From contig PAME01000018.1 in assembly GCA_002707155.1 (NCBI GenBank), forward strand, positions 124,001-188,000: 64,000 nucleotides of DNA, read 5' to 3'. Source of the DNA: Crocinitomicaceae bacterium (lineage in GTDB: Bacteria; Bacteroidota; Bacteroidia; Flavobacteriales_G; Salibacteraceae). The notes beneath the pieces were generated by a model, which was not told where the DNA came from, did no database searches, and saw only the letters and a list, made by a program, of their open reading frames with translations. This document shows, in pieces, positions 56,387-64,000 of the stretch (its first letter is position 1; the number at the start of each line of letters is the position of its first letter). Made by a program: the position numbers and the translations under genes.

Positions 56387-57058
56387 ATGCGAATCCTGTT
56401 TATTTCAATTTTAATTGTCCTGATGAGTGTAAAAGTACGAGCCCAGAAAACGAAAATCATTTACGTTGGTGATCCTTTATGCAGTTGGTGTTATGGTTTT
56501 GCACCAGAAATCGCTATGGTAAAAGAACACTTCGATTCGCTTCATTTTCAGGTGGTTATTGGTGGTTTGAGACCCTACAACACCGAGACAATGGCAGATC
56601 TTGGTGACTTCTTAAAAGAACACTGGGAAGCGGTAGAGGGCAGAAGTAAGCAGCCGTTTAACTACGGAATAATTGAAGATAAAACCTTTGTTTACGATAC
56701 GGAGCCACCGGCCAGAGCTGTAATAGTAATGCGAGAACTCAACCGCAAAGCAGAATTTGAGTTTTTTAAAGAAGTTCAGCATCTGTTTTATGTAGAAAAC
56801 AAAAACACCAATGATGTTAAGGTCTACTTGCCTCTTTTAGAAAAGTACGAGGTTGATCCAGAAGAATTTGAAAACACTTTTGAAAGTTCGTGGGCTAAAA
56901 TGGAAGTGAAAAAAGATTTTCAATTGGCACAACAAATGAACATTTCAGGGTTTCCTGCTTTGCTGTTAGATCACGAAGGCAAATTGTATGTCGTTTGTAA
57001 AGGCTACGCAAAAGCAGACGCTATTATTGGCGCCATCGAAAAAGTGGTTGGCCAATAG
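56387..57058 (+). CDS. DsbA-family thioredoxin-fold protein
   Basis: 223 aa with a weak signal peptide or membrane segment (ISILIVLMSVKVRAQ) and a DsbA/FrnE-type active site DPLCSWCYGFAPE (Cys32, Cys35). The helical insertion and cis-Pro region (MNISGFPALLLD) follow. A thiol oxidoreductase, probably periplasmic because of the N-terminus, where it would form or isomerise disulfides. Polyketide-type 2-hydroxychromene isomerases share the fold but lack the CxxC, so oxidoreductase is preferred. Confidence 0.87.
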   Translation: MRILFISILIVLMSVKVRAQKTKIIYVGDPLCSWCYGFAPEIAMVKEHFDSLHFQVVIGGLRPYNTETMADLGDFLKEHWEAVEGRSKQPFNYGIIEDKTFVYDTEPPARAVIVMRELNRKAEFEFFKEVQHLFYVENKNTNDVKVYLPLLEKYEVDPEEFENTFESSWAKMEVKKDFQLAQQMNISGFPALLLDHEGKLYVVCKGYAKADAIIGAIEKVVGQ

Positions 57059-57070
57059 AAAAAGCTACGC

Positions 57071-57544
57071 TTACTCTTTTAATCGGTGCATATGAAACGT
57101 ACTGGGTTTAAACCCTAAGCGCTCCCAAAACCTAATCCCAGCTTCATTCTGCACAGCAACTTGTAACTCCGTTGCTTCGCAGTTGTTTTCGTCAAACCAA
57201 GCTTGTGCAGTTTTTACCAACTGTGTCCCTATTCCTTTACTTCTTGCTTTTATGGAAACTACCGTCTCAGCAATGTATCCCGTCTTTTTAATGGCGATAA
57301 AGGGCGGAATATTATTTATCCTACAGAATATGCAACCAATTACATGTTCTCCTTCAACCGCAACAAAGCACCGCTGTTCTTTACCTTTTATTCTATCGGC
57401 TAAGGATTTTTTAAGCTCAACGTCATAGTTGGCATCGTAATCGAACATAGGACCTTGGCCGGTGTGATGCTGCATAATCTCCATCCACAAGCTGTGTAAG
57501 GATTCCAAATCCTGCTTTTCAGCAATTCTAATGCTTATAGTCAT
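57071..57544 (-). CDS. GNAT-family N-acetyltransferase
   Basis: 157 aa acetyl-CoA-dependent acetyltransferase. Motif A is ETVVSIKARSKGIGTQLVKTA (the R-x-x-G-x-G acetyl-CoA pyrophosphate loop), and the C-terminal motif B is VQNEAGIRFWERLGF. The substrate cannot be told. It overlaps the upstream pterin dehydratase gene by 17 bases, so the pair is probably translated from one mRNA. Confidence 0.92.
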   Translation of the reverse strand: MTISIRIAEKQDLESLHSLWMEIMQHHTGQGPMFDYDANYDVELKKSLADRIKGKEQRCFVAVEGEHVIGCIFCRINNIPPFIAIKKTGYIAETVVSIKARSKGIGTQLVKTAQAWFDENNCEATELQVAVQNEAGIRFWERLGFKPSTFHMHRLKE

Positions 57545-57785
57545 AGCTATTGAGAATGTCGTTTATTGCAGCAGCTAATTCGTAGTCTTTTTTGGTTAAG
57601 GTGTTACCCTCGTCATGAGTGGTCAAGACTATTTCGACAGAGTTGTAAACGTTGGCCCAATTTGGGTGGTGCTTCAGCTCTTCGGCTGCAATTGCGACCT
57701 GGTTCATAAAGGCCCAAGCAACTTTAAAATCTTTGAATTTCAAGGTTAATTTTAGCTCAGAATCTGTTTCTGTCCATTTTTCCAT
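57528..57785 (-). CDS. Pterin-4a-carbinolamine dehydratase
   Basis: 85 aa. The catalytic signature is EELKHHPNWANVYNSVEIVLTTHDEG, with the His39-His40-Pro-Asn-Trp motif and His57, and the family-typical LTKKDYELAAAIND follows. It dehydrates 4a-hydroxytetrahydrobiopterin to recycle the cofactor of aromatic amino-acid hydroxylases (phhB type). No hydroxylase is seen in the window. Confidence 0.93.
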   Translation of the reverse strand: MEKWTETDSELKLTLKFKDFKVAWAFMNQVAIAAEELKHHPNWANVYNSVEIVLTTHDEGNTLTKKDYELAAAINDILNSYDYKH

Positions 57786-57953
57786 AAACCAAACTTAAAC
57801 AATCTTTAAATGCGCATTTTACTGGAAGAAAGGCATACTTGCTTCAGTTACGCAGTATGCAATTTCGGATAAGGAGGGCCGTAAGAATGATTTAAAAATA
57901 GAAGTTTAATTTCAGAATAAGCAGAGTACTGATTATAAGGCTGTTTAAAGTTA

Positions 57954-58394
57954 TCACCGTCCACCTAATTCCTCTTTTTTGATTACGGCAATGGTCAATC
58001 TCGCTTTACAAATCAGCTTATCTCTATCTGATCGAATTTCGACATCCCAAACGTGATTTTTTCTGCCCAAATGAATGGGGGATGCTTTACCAGTCACGAA
58101 TCCAGAACGGACAGGTCGGAGGTGATTGGCATTAATATCCAGGCCAACGGTAACGTACTTTTCTGAATCCACCACATAATGGCTAGCTATAGAACCTAAA
58201 GATTCGGCTAAAACAACCGAAGCGCCACCGTGTAAGATACCATAGGGCTGAACCGTTCGCTGATCAACGGGCATAGTCCCAATTACATAGTTATCGCCAA
58301 TTTCGGTAACTGTTATTCCCAAAGCATCGTGTATTGTGCCCTGTTCTAGCTTTTTGCTCGAAGCTAAATCCGGAGTTCCGTGCCAGATGCTCAT
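57954..58394 (-). CDS. Hotdog-fold acyl-CoA thioesterase (PaaI/MenI-like)
   Basis: 146 aa. Hotdog signature YGILHGGASVVLAESLGSIAS, with the His-Gly-Gly and a conserved Glu/Asp that act in thioester hydrolysis, followed by GLDINANHLRPVRSGFVTG. In organisms using menaquinone such enzymes hydrolyse 1,4-dihydroxynaphthoyl-CoA (MenI) or phenylacetyl-CoA derivatives (PaaI); the choice is open. It overlaps the lipoprotein gene upstream by 4 bases and is part of the pyrG-yidC gene string. Confidence 0.88.
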   Translation of the reverse strand: MSIWHGTPDLASSKKLEQGTIHDALGITVTEIGDNYVIGTMPVDQRTVQPYGILHGGASVVLAESLGSIASHYVVDSEKYVTVGLDINANHLRPVRSGFVTGKASPIHLGRKNHVWDVEIRSDRDKLICKARLTIAVIKKEELGGR

Positions 58395-58849
58395 TTTGCC
58401 TCAATGAGTTTTTGCCATTCGTTATTCTGAATGTACAAAGAATCTATCAATTCCTCCAATTCAATAAGTCCAGCCGGTGCACCCATAGTATTTGTGACTA
58501 ATTTACCTTCAATTCTAGTCATAGTTGATGGAAGGTCCATGACTCCGGGGTCGTACTTGTCTTTAAGCTCTTTAAACTTAATTTTTTTCGCTTTCTTCAA
58601 AACGATTTTTAAATCCTGTGGGTTGCAGGTTAAGCACAAATACTTTCCTGAATCTAATGGCATATTATTTCTAACGGTAAGGTAAGTAGATCCAACAGGA
58701 AAAACTTCCAGCATAAACTCAGGACAAGTTCCAAAGCAAGCTGTTTTTTCAAACACCACATCGGGAGGAGTAAAAAGATTAACGTTTTTACGGCCCATGC
58801 AGCCTTCAATAGCAAGCAGTGAAATAATGGCAATTATGAATTTCATCAA
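58391..58849 (-). CDS. DUF6438-like lipoprotein
   Basis: 152 aa with a lipobox (LLAIEGCMGR, Cys17). The mature domain starts VVFEKTACFGTCPEFMLEVFPVGSTYL, the pattern (xKTxCFGTCPxFxLxV) typical of DUF6438 proteins of Bacteroidota, which may form a disulfide. The function is unknown. It starts at the base next to the last base of yidC and overlaps the thioesterase gene by 4 bases. Confidence 0.82.
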   Translation of the reverse strand: MMKFIIAIISLLAIEGCMGRKNVNLFTPPDVVFEKTACFGTCPEFMLEVFPVGSTYLTVRNNMPLDSGKYLCLTCNPQDLKIVLKKAKKIKFKELKDKYDPGVMDLPSTMTRIEGKLVTNTMGAPAGLIELEELIDSLYIQNNEWQKLIEAK

Positions 58850-60742
58850 TTATTTTTTAGGTAAATCAACGCCTTTTTCTTTCGCCATTTTTTCCAATCG
58901 CGCAGCGAACTTACTTTTCTTAACTGGTTTCTTTTTGTTTTCTTGAACCATTGCATGTACCTCCTCATCGTTGACCAAGAATTTTCTAAAGGCCCAGTTT
59001 TGGCCAATTGAAGTAAGGTTAGCACACAAGTAGTAGTAACTTAAACCAGCAGAGTAGTTGTTAAACCAGACCAACAACATAACCGGCATGAAATACATCA
59101 TGATTTTCATTTGTTGCGCTTGCATTTCGCCACCGCCTCCCATTGTGCCACTACTCATGTTACTTCTAGTATAAAAGAACATAGAAAATGCCATAAAAAT
59201 GGTAAAAAGACTGATGTGGTCGCCATATAGCGGAATGTTAAATGGTAAGTCGTAAACACTGTCATAAGTTGACAAATCCTCAGCCCACAGGAAGCTTTCT
59301 CCTCTTAATTTAATAGAAGCAGGAAAAAGCATAAACATAGCATATAAAATGGGCATTTGCAGCACCATTGGCAAGCAGCCTGCCATGGGGTTTGCGCCTG
59401 CTTTTTTATACAAAGCCATAGTTTCTTGTTGCTTTTTCATTGGATCGGCATCCTTCAGCTTTTTGTTCAGCTCTTCAATCTCTGGCTTTAAAACTCTCAT
59501 TTTGGCGCCCGACAAATAACTTTTATAGGTTAGGGGAGAGAGTATGGCTTTAATAAGAAGAGTTAGCAGTAAAATAATAATCCCATAGGAAACATCCATT
59601 TTAGCCAATAGATTAAACAAAGGCATAACAAACCATTTGCTCACCCAACCAAATAATCCCCAACCTAAATCAAGAATACCATCCATTTCTCGCTCTACTA
59701 ACAATTCGTACTCGTTGGGACCAAAGAAAAATTGCATTCCAATCGAATTGGTTGTAGCATTAATAGGCACACCAACACTCATTATCATGTTTTTGGTGTA
59801 GGAGCCATTTTCAATTCCTTTTTGGGTTTCTAGGTATCCATTTGCAGCTTTAAAAGGTTGGTCGGCTATAACGGCGACAGAAAAGTATTGCTGTTTAAAT
59901 GCAATCCACTCTAGGTTTGTTTCTAGGTCAACTCGCTCAGGGCTTGCCTCCGAAATAAAATCTCTATTCTCCTCTACAGGTTTAAAGAAAATAGAACTTC
60001 TTCTATCCTCATTTTCAAAACCTTTTTCGTGAGATGGTGCATACAGTTGCCAGTATAAGTTAAGGCCGTCCCTGTTATCCGTAACTAAATCGTTTAATCC
60101 AACAAAATTCACCTTGTAATCAACGTCGTAAGAATTACCTGAAATTGAATAAACAAATTCAATATACTCGCCTGGAGCTGACATTAATTTGAGGCTTACT
60201 TTGCCATTAGTCTTATCGCCTTTTGCAACTGCATTGTTTTTATCCGCTTTGAAAAACAACTCAGCAGTATTCAGCTTTCTATTTTGACTCATAAAGTCAA
60301 AGGAAAATGCGCTAGAGTCTTCTGTAAACAAGTATAAATCAGTACCGTTGTAGTTTTTGTGCTCTTTCAATTGTACAGAAACTGGACGACCTCCCATAGT
60401 GGAGAGCGTGAGAATCATTTTCTCGTTTTCCAATCTAATGTATTCATTGGTGCCTGTAGCTGCAGATGCAAATCGGCCGTACTTTTCGTCTAGAGCAGTT
60501 CCAATTAAAGAATCTTTTTTTGCCGTTGCTAAAGAATCACTTGCAATCGCTTCAAATTTTGCGGTTTGAGCTTCAACTGCGTTTTTATCTTCTTCTTTAT
60601 TGGTTTTAACTTCGGCAGCTAAAACGCTATCTTGTTGCATTTGCAATTGTTGCAACTCAGCTTCTGAAGGAGAGGAATAGTAAGTCCACGCAATCAGAAT
60701 TGCTCCAATAAGTCCAAAGCCTATAAGGCTATTTTTATCCAT
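58850..60742 (-). CDS. yidC: Membrane protein insertase YidC
   Basis: 630 aa, including the N-terminal anchor (SLIGFGLIGAILIAWTYY), a variable linker rich in Ala/Glu/Lys, the large periplasmic P1 beta domain (about residues 90-370), and the conserved insertase core with five helices: WFVMPLFNLLAKMDVSYGIIILLLT, SPLTYKSYLSGAKMRVLKPEI, GCLPMVLQMPILYAMFMLFPASI, FTIFMAFSMFFYTRSN and the final MPVMLLVWFNNYSAGLSYYYL. It inserts inner-membrane proteins alone or with SecYEG. It lies 20 bases after pyrG on the same strand, as in many Bacteroidota. Confidence 0.97.
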   Translation of the reverse strand: MDKNSLIGFGLIGAILIAWTYYSSPSEAELQQLQMQQDSVLAAEVKTNKEEDKNAVEAQTAKFEAIASDSLATAKKDSLIGTALDEKYGRFASAATGTNEYIRLENEKMILTLSTMGGRPVSVQLKEHKNYNGTDLYLFTEDSSAFSFDFMSQNRKLNTAELFFKADKNNAVAKGDKTNGKVSLKLMSAPGEYIEFVYSISGNSYDVDYKVNFVGLNDLVTDNRDGLNLYWQLYAPSHEKGFENEDRRSSIFFKPVEENRDFISEASPERVDLETNLEWIAFKQQYFSVAVIADQPFKAANGYLETQKGIENGSYTKNMIMSVGVPINATTNSIGMQFFFGPNEYELLVEREMDGILDLGWGLFGWVSKWFVMPLFNLLAKMDVSYGIIILLLTLLIKAILSPLTYKSYLSGAKMRVLKPEIEELNKKLKDADPMKKQQETMALYKKAGANPMAGCLPMVLQMPILYAMFMLFPASIKLRGESFLWAEDLSTYDSVYDLPFNIPLYGDHISLFTIFMAFSMFFYTRSNMSSGTMGGGGEMQAQQMKIMMYFMPVMLLVWFNNYSAGLSYYYLCANLTSIGQNWAFRKFLVNDEEVHAMVQENKKKPVKKSKFAARLEKMAKEKGVDLPKK

Positions 60743-60762
60743 AATTAAGGCTATTTTTTGTC

Positions 60763-62448
<1,686 letters not shown>

Positions 62449-62547
62449 TTAAGCTTAATTGATAATTATTTTTATTGGATGCTACTGTTCGAAAATAGCA
62501 GAAACATCAATTTAGAGGCAAAAGTCAGTAGCGCTTGCTTGTGTTCA

Positions 62548-63486
62548 TCAATATTCTAAATACTCGACTTTGCTTCCGTTGTTAAAGTACCAATCGATTT
62601 TCAGCCTTTTTGAATTGCAATTTTCAACCAGAGTATAGCCGTTTTCTTCTCCAGAATACCCTGCTTGAACATTAACAGATGTAGTACCAACATTATAGGA
62701 ATACTGGCCTGTTGCTAAAGTGAATTCAGGTATCCAGTTCTGATTGGAATTACAACTATAAAAGACGAGCGGAGTGTTGTAATTTGAAACGAAATCATAT
62801 CCCATTTTATTTTTGCCAGTTTCAGTGATTGAATATCCGCTGTCTCCGTCAATTCTGAGTTGAATATCTTCCCATCTAGACCCTGCACTTCGATAGTACC
62901 TTTTTTGGGTTATTCTCCAAGTTCTAGTGGAGTCATTATCAAAGGTAATATCAATATTCCCTCTAATTTCGTGGGCTAAACCTCCACTATTAGGAATGAT
63001 CTCTGAAATTAAACCTCCATTCGAGCTAGCAAGTGTGAATTGACCGTTTAAAGTGATTTCTTTATTATTGGAGGTAAACTTTATAATATAATCCTGTATA
63101 TTAATTTTAATCGTCGCAGAACGTTGATTCCAATCTATTGTATTCAAACTTTCAATACTTGCTTTTCCAGTCAATATCCGTGAATTACACTCACCAGCGA
63201 ACACAAGGTCTAATCCACTCCCATTGCTATCAACCGAAGAAATTCCGCATGGGAAAGTAGTAATGGTGGTATCGATTTTTTTACTTTTTATATAATCTAA
63301 TTCATATGCCACCGAAACCAAATCTAAGAGCCTATTGTACTCCAATCGTACCGTTTCATCATTAGCCCCCTTTTGATACTCTTCACCATAAGCTGAAATA
63401 GGAATTGGTGGTGGAGAGACATCTGCTTTTTTGCAAGATATGACCGTAAAAGTCAAGGAAAATAAAAGCATTTTAAGTCTTATCAT
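62548..63486 (-). CDS. Lipoprotein of unknown function
   Basis: 312 aa with a lipobox (LTFTVISCKK, Cys18) and a Pro/Ser-rich linker. The mature part is beta-rich with Asp/Asn-Gly turns and several cysteines (FPCGISS, AGECNSRI, YSCNSNQN, VENCNSKR), consistent with disulfides. Motifs such as WRITQKRYYRS and GYSGEENGYTLVENC are not from a family I recognise. A surface or periplasmic lipoprotein; the co-oriented outer-membrane protein gene 91 bases upstream may share a transcript. Confidence 0.75.
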   Translation of the reverse strand: MIRLKMLLFSLTFTVISCKKADVSPPPIPISAYGEEYQKGANDETVRLEYNRLLDLVSVAYELDYIKSKKIDTTITTFPCGISSVDSNGSGLDLVFAGECNSRILTGKASIESLNTIDWNQRSATIKINIQDYIIKFTSNNKEITLNGQFTLASSNGGLISEIIPNSGGLAHEIRGNIDITFDNDSTRTWRITQKRYYRSAGSRWEDIQLRIDGDSGYSITETGKNKMGYDFVSNYNTPLVFYSCNSNQNWIPEFTLATGQYSYNVGTTSVNVQAGYSGEENGYTLVENCNSKRLKIDWYFNNGSKVEYLEY

Positions 63487-63577
63487 AGTTTATCGGTTAC
63501 TGTTCAAATTTAATCAATTCAATGATATTTAGTAGAAAGGGCTTTGTTCCATCTATCATTAGCAAGCTAGGGTCTTT

Positions 63578-64000
63578 TTAAAAATCCCAACTGAAGCCGT
63601 TTAAAAAGGTGTAGGTTAAACCGTTTACTTCAAAAACAGGTGCACTATCGAAGTTTAATTCACCTCTAATATTAAAATGCAGTTTTGAAATTAACTCGAT
63701 GGAAAAGGTCGTGCTTAACGAAACTCTATAGTCCCTAAAGTCGATAACTTTTGGCTGGTAATAAGCGACACAGTGAATGAAGCTTTTTTCGAATTTTTTT
63801 GAAAAAGCAAAATGAGTACTAAATCTGTGGTCACTATTAATAATATCAGTTTCGTACTCTTCCTCATACTCATACATATAGTGCAAGCCTAGAAAAAGTT
63901 TACTTTTTGACTTTCTGAACAACTGCATGCGTGGGCCAGTTCCGTTAAGCTGCCGCAGTTTTATTTTTAATACTTGATCAAACTGAATTTGACTAAATGC
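63578..64000 (-). CDS. DUF481-like outer-membrane protein, C-terminal part (gene runs off the right end)
   Basis: The frame stays open to base 64000, so the stretch from the ATG at 63928 is not the real start. The visible 140 codons contain KIKLRQLNGTGPRMQLFRKS, KLFLGLHYMYEYEEEYET, HRFSTHFAFSKKFE, YYQPKVIDFRDYRVS and the terminal LTYTFLNGFSWDF. The alternating strands, the 'GxGPR' and 'YYQPxxxDFxDYR' patterns and the aromatic C-terminus fit the DUF481/YdiY-like outer-membrane barrel family. The function is unknown. Confidence 0.75.
   Translation of the reverse strand, partial: AFSQIQFDQVLKIKLRQLNGTGPRMQLFRKSKSKLFLGLHYMYEYEEEYETDIINSDHRFSTHFAFSKKFEKSFIHCVAYYQPKVIDFRDYRVSLSTTFSIELISKLHFNIRGELNFDSAPVFEVNGLTYTFLNGFSWDF

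Overview
The window is a compact, AT-rich chromosomal segment of a Bacteroidota bacterium, most likely a free-living member of the order Flavobacteriales. The evidence is: many type IX secretion system (T9SS) cargo proteins with type A or type B C-terminal sorting domains; a PorP/SprF-type outer-membrane partner; a GldI-like peptidyl-prolyl isomerase; Bacteroidota-type -7 promoter boxes (TAnnTTTG); and a BtuG-like vitamin B12 surface lipoprotein. No rRNA, tRNA, CRISPR array, integrase or transposase was found. Both ends cut through genes: an RND/MMPL-type permease at the left and a DUF481-like outer-membrane protein at the right.

Layout, left to right. 0.6-2.8 kb: small secreted protein, short-chain dehydrogenase, double VOC-domain protein. 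2.9-9 kb: a giant PKD-repeat adhesin with a type B sorting domain, broken by an in-frame TAA, followed by its PorP/SprF partner. 8.9-11.8 kb: helical-repeat protein, lipoprotein and M14 peptidase. 11.8-17.6 kb: a frameshifted CotH-like protein converging on a five-gene operon (lamin-tail protein, duplicated-domain lipoprotein, VTC-domain polyphosphate polymerase, DUF4956 membrane protein, DUF2490 protein). 17.7-25.3 kb: SMUG2-like glycosylase, Mn-type superoxide dismutase, phosphoglycerate mutase, tandem HAD proteins, a VPS10/BNR-repeat protein, an AhpD-like protein and an azurin lipoprotein. 25.4-31.4 kb: a second CotH protein fused to a lamin-tail domain, a potassium-channel-like protein broken by an in-frame TAA, and a polytopic glycosyltransferase-like protein. 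31.5-36.2 kb: an inverted ACGT-rich repeat, then icd-menB-queD, a cysteine-cluster protein and a lone response regulator. 36.3-41.9 kb: a cobalamin riboswitch heading a four-gene B12 uptake operon. 42-48 kb: thiolase, small T9SS cargo, a palindrome pair, probable gene remnants, an FAD amine oxidase and a CBS protein. 48-57 kb: a second type B T9SS giant, a RimK modification operon, a soluble double TonB_C protein, a GldI-like/FKBP pair and a DsbA-like protein. 57-64 kb: a pyrG-yidC operon with downstream small genes and two cell-envelope proteins.

The strongest functional units are the B12 operon (riboswitch, DUF4465 protein, surface protein, BtuB-like receptor, BtuG-like lipoprotein), where two proteins carry T9SS sorting domains, and the CotH/lamin-tail/VTC/DUF4956/DUF2490 cassette. 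The second CotH protein carries its own lamin-tail domain, which ties the parts of that cassette together. The cassette is the best candidate for an under-described system, perhaps a cell-surface phosphorylation or polyphosphate module; that function is inference.

Three genes, and possibly a fourth and fifth, are interrupted by single nonsense or frameshift lesions, and their reading frames are otherwise intact. This could mean recent pseudogenes or uncorrected sequence errors, and should be resolved before biological meaning is attached to the fragments.
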